Assembly: GCF_034190915.1 (NCBI RefSeq)
Contig: NW_026947500.1
Span: 18,040,501-18,104,500 of the forward strand
Source of the DNA: Cavia porcellus
Taxonomy: Eukaryota; Chordata; Mammalia; Rodentia; Caviidae
Direction of reading: 5' to 3'
DNA: 64,000 nucleotides
Both the position numbers and the translations under genes were made by a program. Positions 38,127 to 50,253 of the stretch are shown one piece after another. The notes below the pieces were generated by a model. That model did no database searches. It had not been told where the DNA came from and worked only from the letters and a program-made list of their open reading frames with translations. Each line of letters starts with the position of its first letter. Position 1 is the first letter of the stretch.

Positions 38127-39298
38127 CCTTCTGTAGGCATGGTTTTTTTCTTCAGTCATGGTAATAATGGGCAGTTTGTTGGATACAGTATCTGAGACTT
38201 CTCACAAGTAGTTCTCCTGCCTGCTCTTTTCCCCATATGTGTGTGACACTCCACTGTTTCATTCCATATCTCCTAATAATTTGTTGAAAACTGGACATTG
38301 TAGTTTATTTATTTTAGCACCTTCAGATGTTCCCTTGTTTTTTGCTAGTTGTCTGTTTATTTAAAGGCTTGCCTGCACCCCCTTAGTGAAGTCTGCTTTC
38401 TTTGGAGTTTGAAGCTTCTGCTATGACCCCTTCAGAGGGCATGGTCTGTGGCCAAGCAAACATAGACCCCTGTGAGGACAGTGGTCTCAGCAGGCCTTTC
38501 CTCCTGTGTGTCTTAGCAGAAGCTATCTCCCACAGTTGTCAGTACGCTGCCTGTTAGGTTCCACTGACTATCTGCTGACCCTTCTGTCTTTGTGAGACAA
38601 AACCCAGGGACATCTGCTGCTCCCTGGTCTGGTGCCTGTGCCTGGGCAGTGTAATTGTGAGTTGTTTATTCTTACTCTGTGGCTGTACCTCTTATTTGAT
38701 GCCTTCTGATTCTCTCTAATAAGCTAGCTGATCAGCAGTGTATCCTGCTGCTCTAATGAAACTGTGAGACACCTCTTCATTTGATTAACGGAAGAGCGTC
38801 CTTGTTTTTGAAATCATTCTTGGGCCTGAATTCCCCCAAACTTTGTTTCTTCAGAAACAAATAAAGATAGTTTCTTCAGAAGTGCTTCAGAGTGTTCTCT
38901 TTTTAGCTCCCGCTTCTTCCTCTGAACAGAATCTGTTAGCCTTGCACTGGAGCTTGGTGCAGAACCCATGGCCTGCTTTTGTGAGCTGAGCAGGGACAGA
39001 AGCTTCTGGTCTGGCCTTGGCTGGGAATGGGACCACTGACCTACAAGTGCAGGAGCATGAGGGTCACTAGCTCCTAGGAGACTCACTTGCTACACTGAAA
39101 ATTACAGAAGATTGCTACAGGAAATTAAATGTCTGAATAAATACAAACATACCCCTTGTTAATGGTTTGGCAGGCAATATTGTTAAGGTGTCAGCATAGA
39201 TTCTGTGAAGTCCAGTGCACTGCCCAAGCATCACAGCAAACACCGAATGGCCTAGTGCCCAGTGGGCCCTCATAAGGTCCTTAGCATATTTTCCTTGG
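38127..39298. other. unassigned intron stretch
   Basis: Some phrases (AACTGGACATTGTAGTTTAT) recall reversed old L1 5' sequence, but not firmly. A 90-codon minus frame at 38814-39086 has no domain that I know. Confidence 0.45.
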
Positions 39299-40331
39299 GC
39301 CAGAATACTGGACCCCAGAGGAGAATGAGGAAGGGGATAGCACGAGGAAGAGGACAGAGCAAAGAAGAGGACGCAAAACAAAGTCTTGCCAGGGAAGGCA
39401 AGGGGAGAAAGAAAAAAGTAGAGAGCTTGACAATGGGTGTGTCTTCCGTACAGATAGAGCCATTTACAATTGCATGTGGAAAAAGACGGAAACATGTGAA
39501 ATTGAGAAAATATATTTCTGAATAAGAAAAAAACCTTAGAAATCTACACAAACTGCTTTACAACAGAGGAGAGATAATATTCTTATTAAAGAAGAGTGTG
39601 GGTTAGGTCAGTGACTTTCCGTTGGAAAAAGAGAGGAGCTGATACAAAAAAGAAGAAATGTTGAAGAATTTGAGAAAGGCCAATTTAAAGAACATCTGCG
39701 AACTTCTTGAGATCAGGTATAAATAGCGAGCTAATGAAGAGAATCTTGAATTTTTTCAGTACATTAAAAGCTTGGAAAACCATTGCTGGAGAGAGAGAAG
39801 AAAACCAAATGGAGAAAAAGAGAGAGAGAGGAAGAGAGAAAGAATCTTTCTGGAGTGTCAAGGAAGGCAGAGGTTGTCCTGAGGTTGTCAAGAGAACCTG
39901 GTGGCAATGAAAGTAATAAGAAAAGTAAAGAACAAATCTTTTGATAATAAAGATAAAGGAAGTGCAGAAGAATCACACACACACACAATTAAAAGAGAAA
40001 AACCTGAATGGAAAGCTACTTATAAAAGTACAAGGTCTGCAATACCTGTGACTGTCAGGAAGGCATATAGCAGCACCAGGAAGAATCAGAATAACTCCCA
40101 AAAAGAAAGTGAATCTGAGGACATTTCAGATGATGAACCTTTAATTTAAAAACTGAACCACCTACAGATGAATTTAAAGGAAACAGTATCAGCCAATGCT
40201 AATTTGGAAGAAGCGATGAAGCAAATTTGGAAGGAGGTATATGAAAATTAATCCTGCTTATGATTTGACTGAGAAAAGATATTATATATTTCATAAACTA
40301 CAATGGTAAAAGAACTGATTGCTCGAGATGG
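39299..40331 (+). pseudogene. DEK: DEK processed pseudogene (coding-derived part)
   Basis: An intronless, decayed copy of the chromatin protein DEK. In order: the acidic N-terminal region (from CCAGAGGAGAATGAG), then KKKVESLTMGVSSVQIEPFT, RNLHKLLYNR-like, the SAP box region as GINSELMKRILNF (39715-39755), the Lys/Ser-rich region (REKPEWKATYKSTRSAI), the acidic QKESESEDISDDEPLI block ending at 40149, and a decayed C-terminus ending in VKELI near 40325. Stops and frameshifts separate the pieces, for example after 39525 and after DEPLI. The exons of DEK are joined without introns, so it arose from reverse-transcribed mRNA. Confidence 0.88.
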
Positions 40332-41340
40332 AACACAGAGATGGATGAGTGTTGCTATAGATTGAAACATCTGACTTACACCATTATACCAACAAAGAAA
40401 ATGTATTTTGTAAATCCTTGCTAAATAGGTATGTGGTGGTACACATACCTATAATCCCAGCACTTGGGAGGCTAAGGTAGGAGCATTGCTGTGACTTCAG
40501 AGCCAACCTGGGCTACAAATTGAGTTGAAGGCCAACCTGAACCCTGTCTCCAAAAGAAAACAAAAAAGCTTTACTAAGCCTTGTGTTGTTAGAATCATTG
40601 CTGATCTCTTTATCTTACATATCAATGTAAACTTGTTTCCCAGTTTAAATTGCATTTCTATTTAAAGTCTTACATAGCAGTAAATGTTCTTTGCTTTTAT
40701 AGTTATAATTTGAACATTTTAAATTTCTTTATATAAGGCTACAGATTCCTAAACTGTTATGGATTTTATTTAGTATATTTAGTTATTAGCTTACTTACAT
40801 CATACTTTTAATCAAGTAGAGCAAAAACTTATAACTGGCACTTACGCCCACAGAGACTGTTACAGTACTTAGTATATAAAATAGTTTGAATATATCTCTT
40901 TAGTCAGTGTGAAAACATATTAGAATGTTCAGCATATTAGATTGTGTAGCCACAGCTATCCAAATGACTGAATTGGAACTTTATATATATGTATGTCAGG
41001 TTGTGAATGTCACAAAAGTGCCAGGTGTTATTTTTGTATTGTAAAAAACACTTTCTAGTGTGTCTAGTTTTTCTGTAGTGCAGATTAGTTTTTAAACTCA
41101 CATAGGTTGACTTGTTAGGAAGTGTAGCTGTTCTGCCCATCTGTGGCGAAACCGTGGAAGTGGAAATTCAGTGATAAGAAGCACTGAAGAAACGGCCTCT
41201 TTCTGTTTTCCCTTGACTGTATCAACAGTTTGTAGTTTGGGTTAATGCTACAAAAGAATGGATACGTTTTCTATTAAAGACTGAAATCAACACATCAAAA
41301 CTTCAAACACTTTGGGAAAGGATGGGACTGAGTATGAGCA
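40332..41340 (+). pseudogene. DEK: probable DEK 3' UTR part of the pseudogene
   Basis: AT-rich sequence continues from the DEK stop region and is interrupted by a B1 at 40432-40566. Assignment to the DEK 3' UTR is by position only. No A-tail or target-site duplication was found. Confidence 0.45.
40432..40566 (+). mobile_element. B1 SINE
   Basis: ATAATCCCAGCACTTGGGAG and the paired blocks CCAACCTGGGCTACAAATTG and GGCCAACCTGAACCCTGTCT show the rodent B1 internal duplication. It lies in the DEK-derived sequence, so it is younger than that copy. Confidence 0.85.
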
Positions 41341-41529
41341 CACTCCTAAACAAACTAACTTTTATTCACTGCTTTTGATTGCATAAAATACTGGTACTTC
41401 CAGGTATGATGCCATAAGGCAGTGTGTTGCAATGGCAGATATCTCTGCAAAGCATTCTTCAAAGATGTTAATATACTGATATTTAACATTAAAGAAATTT
41501 AATGTATTTGTGGAATCTGAGTTGTTGGG

Positions 41530-44500
41530 GGTTTTTTTAAGGAAAAAAAAACAAAAAGGGTACAAGTTATACAGAATTTCAGAAAAAATAAACAGTAGGA
41601 AATTACCACTTAAATTACATACTGTCATCTTAGAAATAGTTATCAATTTACAAAATTAAAGCATATAAGGTGAACATTCAAACAGTGAGATTGCAAACAG
41701 TTCTGTTCAGTGATCCAACAAAACTCAGTAATATGGTTATCTTATACACTTAAGTATACATGCAGTTATATCCTTTACAACACTTTCTTTTCCTCTCTTT
41801 TGTACAATGACAATTACACATTTTGGGTTTTACTACTCCCACAGTTCTTATTATTTTTTTTGAAGAGAATAAAACCAAATGTAACATCACAAAACAGAGT
41901 CAGTCAAGTCAAAAGGATGGACAAAATACATACTGTAAAAACAAAAATACAAGGTGATCAACATTAGTTACCATAATGCCTCTTGTTATCTTAAAAAGAA
42001 TTGCTTATATCATCAGTTATAATAAAATTGAACAAAACAGTAAAGAACAAAACCAATAAAACCAAAACATTGGAGACATTACAAGACTTCAAAAGAAGAT
42101 AATAGTCAAACCACAGTGGACATCAAAATGAATCTTATTGTCTTCACAGTTGTTGCCTATACTCTTGAACTTGGTAGTATCAAGCAAAACAGCATGGAGG
42201 AAAATCAGTGAAAACAAGATGGTGAGAGGAATGCAGGGTTTCAAATCAAGTTAATAGAAAATAAAAGTGGGTTACTATACTATATCCTGATACTTTTTTA
42301 TTTTTCCCTTAATTAAAAAGAGAAAAATAAAAAAGTAAATAATAAAAAACAGGAGATTGAGATAAAAGAGGACATAACAACAAAACAGCACAGGTCAAAA
42401 CATAACCATTTAAGCAAAATAGTGTTTCACCACCAAATATCCCAGCATAAAAGTAGTTACCATAGTGTCTCTTTCCTTGAAATCTTTGAGTATAACTTCA
42501 TATGCTGTAGCATCAAACATATCAAGACAATGTAAAACCATTCAAGAGAATGAAAGTATTACAGGGTATTTAGAACCAACTAACAGAAAATGAACAATAG
42601 TTTCTGTATAATCTCCTTGTCTATAAAAGTTTTTATTTATATTATCACATATAATAAAATCGAATAAGATACAACTTGTTAAGACCAATGGAGACAGAAG
42701 AAAAAAAGCTTGATGGGACTTCAAAACAAGATGATATTGAATTAGCACTAGCTATTATGATGTCTTGCTTTCTCCAAAATAGCTGTTCCTATCATCCAAC
42801 CTTCTCTGCCTCATTTCTCTTGAGCTCTTTTTCTGTCATTAGTTGTCAGTTTGTCTTCTTCATTTTGTTTTCTGCTCCATTCATTGTGGCCTCTCTGCCA
42901 CTCTTTCTGGAATCTTGGTATTTTTCTTTTTTAGAATATCCTGCAGTATTCTCTGTAGAGTTGAATTGGTGGTTGCAAATTCCCCTAGTTCCTCTTTATC
43001 CTGGAAGCACCTTGTTTTTCCATCAATTTCTAGGGACAGTTGTGCAGGATATATCAATCTTGGCTGGAGGTTATTATCTTTCAAAGCTTGAATTATTTCC
43101 CCCCACGCTCTTCGTGATTTGATGGTTTGTGCTGAGAAGTCTACTGTAATTCTTATGGGTGTTCCCTTGTAAGTGATCTGTTCCCTTGTAAATGATCTGT
43201 TTCTGATAGCTTTTAATATTCTGTTCTTATATTCGATTTCTGGAATTTTGATTATTATATACCTGGGTATTGTTCTGTTTGGTTGTAGGTGGCTGGGGTC
43301 CTATATGCCTCATACATCTGAGTATCTTTACCTTTTGCTAAATTAGGGAAATTCTCTTGGATTATTTCTGTGAATAGCCTTTGTAGTTCCATTTGTTTGT
43401 GTCCCCTTCTTCTTTTACGTTCTTAAGTTATAGATCCTCTTATCATCTTCTAGCCTTTCTATTATTGCTGTTTGTTTCCTTGTTATTTTTAAGAAGTTTT
43501 TCATTTCATGCTCCCACATTACAAATCTGCCCTCCAATTCAGATAATCTATCCTTAGTTTCTTTCAAGCTGTAATGCCAGCTTTCAATAGAGCTTTTAGC
43601 TTCCTGATAATCTCTTTGAACCTGCTTCACGTATTCTATGTTTTCTCTATTTTCTCCATCAAACATTTCTCCCCTTTTTTTCTGTTCTTCCATTCTGCCA
43701 TCTGCTTTTTCTTGGGTGGTACTTAGCATTTCTCTAACTATTCTACTTATATCTTGCTTTAGGTCGTTAAATACTTCACTTTTGAACTTGTCTATGAGGC
43801 TCCGGAGATACCACTTTATGTCTTTTGGTGCTGTGTCTGATATTGCATGTTTTCTTTCCTCATTCTCCTTTGCATTTACCTTTCCTGGATCAGTGTTCTC
43901 AGGATTGAGGACTGAGGACCCTTTCTTGCTGCTTCCTCTTCCCCAACTTTTTGTTCCTTCCATACAAGTGAATATAGGAGGCCCAGTTTCTTTCTTTGTC
44001 GGTTACAGTTTGTTTGAATTGCACCGGCTAGGCGTTCCCACCTACTGCAGTGTACTAGGGAGACACAGACCTGGGCAGCCTCTGCTGGACCCGCCCCTCC
44101 TGGTCAGTTAACCTACTGAAGGCTTCCCTGCTAGGGTGCACCACCAGGTGCTGGGACCTGGTTTGGGCTAGCCTACTGGGTCTTAGTCTGCGGGGTCACT
44201 AGGCCAAGCGCTTGCCACCAATCCCGCTTGAGAGGGGGTTATGTGACTAAAGTCACTGCAGCGTCCTGGTCCGGCTAGTCTTCCTGGTCCCAGAATGTCC
44301 TCTGTTGGAGCCTCCTACTCTATGGAAGGGTCCCTGTTCCTCTCACTCACTGCAGGTCGATGCGGGGCTCCTCGGCAGTCCCACTCTCAACCCCATTTGC
44401 CCATCCCCACTCTCAGAGGTTTCATGTCTGTGTCCCTGCTGTGCCGATTCAGATGCAGCAGTGGCAGTAGGAAATTCAAATCGCGGCTTCCAGAGGCATG

Positions 44501-44712
44501 GGTTCCTGCTTCAGTGCTGAGATTTTACCTGTTCCGGTTAAACCGGGATTGCATTTCTAGTTGGTTTCTCTCAGCTTAGTTCGTTCCTGGGTCAGCAGGA
44601 TATATCTCCCCTTGCTTAGGACTCCTCACACCACACCATTCTTGGATTCTAAGCTGGCTAACTCAGAGAGCCTCCATAGCTGCTGTTATCTATCTACTAT
44701 GTTCTCCTGGAA
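41530..44712 (-). mobile_element. HAL1-3: full-length half-L1, decayed
   Basis: A 3.18 kb minus-strand element flanked by GAGTTGTTGGG (41519-41529 and 44713-44723). Minus-strand order: 5' region with AGAACATAGTAGATAGATAA at its start, ORF1 43963 to about 42800, then the repeat-unit 3' region. No ORF2. It has the long ORF1 N-terminal spacer as in HAL1-1. Confidence 0.9.
42800..43963 (-). pseudogene. ORF1 of HAL1-3, broken
   Basis: The best-kept piece is 43963-43415, 182 codons, with the N-terminus including TDPGKVNAKENEERKH and the whole coiled coil. Frameshifts near 43400 and later, plus a duplicated segment near 43170 (GTTCCCTTGTAAGTGATCTG repeated), break the rest. The C-terminal domain persists at 43084-42881 (LSLEIDGKTRCFQDKEELGE). 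Confidence 0.85.
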
Positions 44713-44813
44713 GAGTTGTTGGGTTTTAAATTTTGGTCAGTCAAGATTCTAGGTTATCAACATATAGTCCTAAATTTAAGTGATTTAATTTTGTCTTCTA
44801 AATTGACTGTTTT

Positions 44814-44896
44814 GGGCCAGGGATTTAGCTCAGTGGCACAGCACCTGCCTGGCAAGCATGAGGTCATGAGTTTGATTCATGATATATATATATATT
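44814..44896 (+). mobile_element. ID-type SINE with AT-repeat tail
   Basis: GGGCCAGGGATTTAGCTCAG then GAGTTTGATTCATG, with the A-tail replaced by a TA repeat (ATATATATATAT). Confidence 0.75.
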
Positions 44897-45397
44897 TTCT
44901 TAGCCAGTTTATTAAGTAACGTGTCTGTGAATTTTAAAATAAACCGTGCTGCTGATAATAAAATTATGTATTCAATGTACCTGGTTTTAAGTTATTTTCA
45001 CAGGTTTGACTTGTTTCTTGATAAAGTTAGGACATTAGGAAGTAGTATACTTAATACATATGAATGGAATAAGCAAATAAATGAGACCTAAAATTTTGCC
45101 TCGGGTTTTAGATATTTTATTTAGTAAGTTTAATTAAAATTATCAATAAAGCAAAACTATCAAAAACTTAAAACATCGATAAAAATAAATCAGTAGTGTT
45201 TTCAGAAAAAGTGTCAGTATATTCCAACATGATCTACTGATTCAATGTAATCACTACTAAAATTGCAAGAGTAGTTTTTGCAGAAATAAAAATCCACCCC
45301 AAAATTCATAGAGATTCTCAGGAGACCCTGAAATAACTGAAACGATTTTGCAAAAGAACAAAGTTGGAGGACTCGCTTCCTGATTTCAAAACTTTTT

Positions 45398-45502
45398 TTT
45401 TTTTTTTTGTCTTTTTCGTTTTTATCCGTACCAGGGATCGAACTCATGCCTGCCTGCTTACAAGGCAGGCGCTTATGCCGCTGAGCTAAATCTCCAGCCC
45501 CT
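45398..45502 (-). mobile_element. ID-type SINE, young
   Basis: Poly-T, GTCTTTTTCGTTTTTATCCG, TACCAGGGATCGAACTCATG, ending GAGCTAAATCTCCAGCCCC. ATTTCAAAACTTTTT stands on both sides (from 45383 and from 45503). Confidence 0.92.
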
Positions 45503-45595
45503 ATTTCAAAACTTTTTATGAGCTATATTAATCAAAACAGAAAAGGAATGGCATAAAGAGAAGCACAGGCCAATGAAATAGTGTAACTCAGAAGT

Positions 45596-45616
45596 TCTGT
45601 GTGTGTGTGTGTGTAT
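45596..45616 (+). repeat. GT microsatellite
   Basis: A pure TG repeat of about ten units within the old L1 fragment. Confidence 0.85.
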
Positions 45617-45850
45617 TTGTGTAACTATGATTTGCAGCTAGGTTACCAAGACCATTCTTTAGGAAAAGACAGTCTTTTCAGGAATCAGTAACTGGATGTC
45701 CACACGTGAAGCTAGACCTGTACCTTACACCAAATACAAATACCAACGTAAAGTGGATCAGGCCCATTGGCCCAGGCCAAGAGGCTGCTTCCCTTGCTGG
45801 CTGTCCTTAGGATGGGGAGAGTACAGGAGGCACCACGGGCTGGGAGTGCA

Positions 45851-48299
45851 CTGGGCACGCAGGTGACAGGCAGGCATCCGGGGGAGCTGGCTGTTCACCA
45901 GCAGCAGCAACATTGCCATGGCCCTGCCTAACAATGTTCATGATGTACACGACCTCTCCAGCTGTGTCTCCACTCATCATGTTGGCCAGTGTGACCCTAA
46001 CTGGAAGTAAATGGCAGCTACTATGATTACCTGCTTGGTGAAGAAAGGCAGATGGGGATAACAACTTGTCAGACTGCGATGGAAAAGGACTGGAGGAACT
46101 TCTGAAATAAAAGGTGAACCTAGTGGACCCGAGAACATGGAACTGAGGAATCTGGAGTTCTGTGCGTAGTAGCCTGTATGGAGGCATCAGCTGCCCCTGA
46201 GATTTCCTGCTCAGATAAATACCTTCCTCTTGAAACACTGGGGCAGAGGATAAATGCCAGAATGTGAAGACCAAACCTTTTTACTGTAAGCTGTGCCAGT
46301 GTGAGATAGACTCTGAAACATGGTCTGTGTGTCACTCAGAATTCACAGTGCCAAGAAGATTTCTGTGGAAGAAAGTGCAGAGGATTAAGTCAAATCCCGG
46401 AATCTGGCTCTTCTGCTGCCGAGGAGGGTGATTTTTCAAAGGCCCATCTTCTGTGGCTGTGACACCAATCAGTATGATCTTAACACCAATCTCCTGATGC
46501 AGCACGCCAGGCCGAGAGTGAATCAGGTCGTCATTTGCACCCACACAGCTGTCACTGAGGATCACCAGAGGAAGCACCAAGGGAAGTGTGCATATTGTGG
46601 CCCCTGCAACTGCTTTTCAGACAGAAGAAAATAATCTTGTCCAGCACGTTTGGACTTGTCCAGAAAAACACCCATGTAAATGGGAGCTTTGTCCTTACTC
46701 GGATTCTTGAAGACCCTCTAACTAGACATACACATACTGATGCGGGTGAGAAGCTGTTTAAATATGATCAGTGCAGTTACATGGCCTCTAATCAGCTCCA
46801 GGTAACTCACCACGCCAGAGGGGTTCATGAGTCCTGAGCCTCTTAGGTACCCTCACTGTGACTGTAAAACAGCAGGTAGAAACAATTTCAAAAAACACAC
46901 AGAGCTCCATGTTCACCCATGGCAGTTCTGTTGCCCTGTGTGTGACTTCACGACTTCTAAACAGTGTAATCTCCTGTATCGGCTCATATCCAAGCACTTG
47001 TCTCAAAAGTGCAACTAAAGAAAACCAAAAGGCGAGTAGCTGACTCACGTGACAGCACTGTTACTACTGAAGACACAAAAGCGGGGAACGTGGCTGGAAA
47101 GAAAAACAAATGTGTGCAATGGAGAAAAAAGATGTTTCCAAAGAGAAAAAGCCTCGTAGTGATGTCTCATTGATCCAGTAACTACCAGAACTTGCAAATC
47201 AGCTCAGAGGCAGAGATAGATGTGCACAGAAGAAATAATTCAGTAAAGCCAAGAAACACAAAAGGAAGCTGGAAGCTGAAACAGTCCTTGCGTGGTTCTG
47301 TGAGTGAGGAGGAACCTGTAACAAAAAAGAAGAATGTAGAAAGCAAATCCAGAAATGGTCAGGAGAGGGGAAAGGGTGACAGCCAAGAGGAGAATAAAAA
47401 GCAAAGCGCCTGTAGGAAGAAAAGCACAACGAAGAAAGCTCTGAAAAGTAAGTCAAGTAAGAAAAGCAGCAAGCTGGGTCTTCCCAAGCCGCCTCAGGAG
47501 GTGCTCCTTCACATGCGGCCCTTCCCAGCAGGTCTCCCTGGAAAGGTGGTTAAAGGGCGAAATAGCCCGTGAGAAGCAAGTCCTTACTGAGGCTGCCTTA
47601 GTGCTGTTACAAACAGTCTGCTTGTGTAGGGGCGTGCGGGCCCACACAGGTGCTCATGCCATCGTCACCACTGGTGAAGGAGGAGGAAAACCAAAACTCA
47701 CAAGGCCAAGGAATTATGGAAGGCCCCCTGCAGGAAGAGGGCGCGGAAGAGGCAAATGGGAGGGCAGCTGATGTGGCTGCTCCCAAGGAATCTGCCAGGG
47801 CTTCGGCTTCAGTCCTGAAGTCGAGCATGCCACGGGGTGAGACCTCAGCTGGTGGACATCAGCCTCCCACAGATGAGCCTAGTGAAGCGAAATGGTCCTG
47901 GTGAGAGCACACCACAGAATCTCCCAGTAAAGATACCATAGTTGAAAACCAACTTCACCAGAGCTTCTCTTCCCACTAGCAGAACTGAGTCCCAGACCAC
48001 TCTGGCTTCAGCTCCTGTTAGCACAGCAGTAAATGAGTCTCAGGAAATAGATGAAGACAAAGGCATCTACAGTCTCAATGGAGGTCACCTAAGTGACAGC
48101 ATGTCAGAGGTGGTGATAACTCTGGATCACAGACTGGTACAAGAAATGCAAAGTAGGCCGGACAGTCAAAGTGTCTGAGGGAGGTTTTGTTTGTATCTTC
48201 TATGATCATTTTTTTAGAAAAAAAAAAAAAAAACAGTAAACACCTCAATCACTAATTAATGAGTACTTCCTTTAAAAAGCAGCTAAAGGGAAGGAGTAA
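45851..48299 (+). pseudogene. REST: REST (NRSF) processed pseudogene, coding-derived part
   Basis: A colinear, intronless copy of the transcriptional repressor REST. N-terminus: ACGCAGGTGAC near 45857, then LFTSSSNIAMALPNN. The zinc-finger region follows: PFYCKLCQC (46276), remnants to 46660, KLFKYDQCSYMASNQ (46755-46800), NNFKKHTELHVHPWQFCCPV (46880-46940). The Lys-rich middle is KKSTTKKALKSKSSKKSSK (47410-47470). Near the end stands VNESQEIDEDKGIYS (48030-48075), and the last finger survives as FVCIFYDHF (48189-48215), its second Cys changed to Tyr. The normal stop is recognisable as TAA at 48297. Many stops and frameshifts and a large loss in the repetitive central part make it non-functional. 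REST binds RE1 sites and silences neuronal genes; this copy can make no such protein. Confidence 0.92.
47893..48033 (+). repeat. REST pseudogene segment, copy A
   Basis: From TGGTCCTGGTGAGAGCAC to GCACAGCAGTAAATGA. The same segment recurs at 50099-50253. This copy has lost 14 bases around 47983. Confidence 0.9.
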
Positions 48300-50098
48300 A
48301 GTTTGGACAGACTATAGTTTTTAGTCTGTAAGACCTGTTACATTTTATATTTGTTTATAGTGGTAGACATCTTTTAAGATTGCTTTAATATAGTGTCCCA
48401 GTATTGATCCTTTTAAGTGGCATTGTTTTCATTAGCAGTTTTTATGTGCTTGTTGATGTATAAACATTAGCAAACCCAAAAGTCCAAGGAGGTTAGGGTA
48501 CTAAAACCAACAGACCCACATCTGTTAGCCAGGTGCTAACTGGATGTGAGAAGGCTCCATGGCTCTGTAGCATCTGTCGCTCTGTCCAGCTGCCACTCCC
48601 CCACTTTCCTCTCCATGGTTGTCTGCTGTTTCACCTTGATTTATTGCTAGTTCCTGGTTTATTTCTATAAAAATTAGCTTAATAGCAAGTTACATGAATG
48701 CATCGCTTTATATAAAATTAATACTTTTAAGATTTCTTCAGAGATGAGAAAAGACATTTAAGCTGAAGGAAAAGTCTCCCAACCATGGAAATTGGGTATT
48801 TATTTCCTAATTTTTGATCAACATTTCATGTTTGTATGTTAATCGTCATAAAACTGTGACTTGGGTGAGGTTTTTGTTGCTGTTGGTTTTGTTGTTGCTT
48901 TGGGGTTTGTGTGTGTGTGCTTTAATGGCTTAAGAGGTTGCACACTGTTGTTTTTCTTTAACTTATGCAGTTAAATCTTTTCTAGCGGCAGTGTTTGTGT
49001 TGGTCAGCAACTCTTTACATACATGTATTCATGTTTATTTTGGTTCCTTTGGTGGGATGCTTTTGTCTTTTTCTTTGCAGAGATTGTCTTTTCAGCAGAG
49101 TAGTAGTGTGAGCAAGTTTGTGAGCCAATGAAACATACAGGTTCAGTCTGTTGATTGTGATTTTCACTTATCTATGTCAGAATCTGTAGTTTGTACAAAT
49201 TATTTATTTTGAATGAATATGGTAAATTCACAGCTCTGTTATGATTTTTGTAGTAAACCACTGGGTTCTATACTGAACAAATTTTTATATCAAATGCCAA
49301 TGTCATGGTTTTTTTGATGGTGGTAGTGGTGGTTTTTGTTGCCATCGCTGTTGTTTTTGCCAATTCTGGTATAGCTAATCATAGTGTTACATGTCTTTAG
49401 GGATCTTTGCCCATGATGGTTAGTGTCAGCATGCCTGTTCAGCTAAATGAAAAGCTGTAAGTGATGCTTGGAGGTTGCAAGCCTGAACCAGAAGACATAA
49501 TTATTTAAGTTTGTCACTTGAGATACTCCAGAGCCATTGCTGTTAACACCATGCATCTATAATGAGAGGTGGAATGAATTCTGGCAAGCCAGCTGCAACT
49601 TCCTATGAATCCAGCGAAAATGGCTTTTGAATTTTAATACAGTCCAGATTCCAGTCCTGCTTGCTCAGAGATCTCCAAACACTAGAGGGTGTCCTGGTTG
49701 TCCGTGTAACAGCCTCTTGCTACAGGTGAGACCTCAAGTGAACTGCAGCTGTCCTGGGGATCCTATGGGGGACTTGTATGGAAAGGAGTATGGGCTCCAA
49801 AATGCTTGGAGATTGCTCACATGTGTGAAAGAATTCAACATAAGATTTTTCACACTGTTAGGAGTTGCTTGCTGCAGTAAAATAAAATATGATCCCAGTT
49901 AGGGTATCTTGGATTCCAGCCTCCTGTGTTCTGAAAGTAATGCTTTACATGTCATTTCTTTCCCATTCCTGGGGATTTCTTTGAGGCAGGTTCAGATTTT
50001 GGCAGTACACTGTGAAAGATTAGGACAAGCATTAATGTGTGATCATAAGACATTAAAAATCTGACAGTGAATTTTCAGTTAAAGGTATTTGCATTTGG
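48300..50098 (+). pseudogene. REST: probable REST 3' UTR-derived sequence
   Basis: It directly follows the REST-type stop. No coding features. AT-rich, with GTTGTT- and GGTGGT-type runs near 48870 and 49320 and AATAAAATA near 49880. Assignment rests on continuity. No A-tail or target-site duplication was recognised, so the right end is uncertain. Confidence 0.55.
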
Positions 50099-50253
50099 AC
50101 TGGTCCTGGTGAGAGCACACCACAAAATCTCCCAGTAAAGATACCATAGTTGAAAACCAAATTCACCAGAGTTTCTCTTCCCACTAGCAGAAGAATGAGA
50201 AGCAGAGTCCCAGACCACTCTGGCTTCAGCTCCCGTTAGCACAGCAGTAAATG
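50099..50253 (+). repeat. REST pseudogene segment, copy B
   Basis: A near-identical second copy of 47893-48033, 2.2 kb downstream. It retains the 14 bases missing from copy A (around AGAATGAGAAGCAG). They restore the frame of the parental reading EAESQTTLASAP apart from one stop. Confidence 0.9.

Larger units (their letters stand above)
45150..45760 (+). mobile_element. ancient L1 ORF2 fragment
   Basis: AACAAAGTTGGAGGACTCGC, GGTTACCAAGACCATTC, CTGGATGTCCACACG and CTTACACCAAATACAAATAC are ORF2 landmark phrases. Split by the ID SINE at 45398-45502. Confidence 0.75.

Noticed and set aside
38814..39086. 90-codon minus-strand frame
   Set aside because: No recognisable similarity, no splice sites in keeping, and it lies in sequence resembling decayed repeats.
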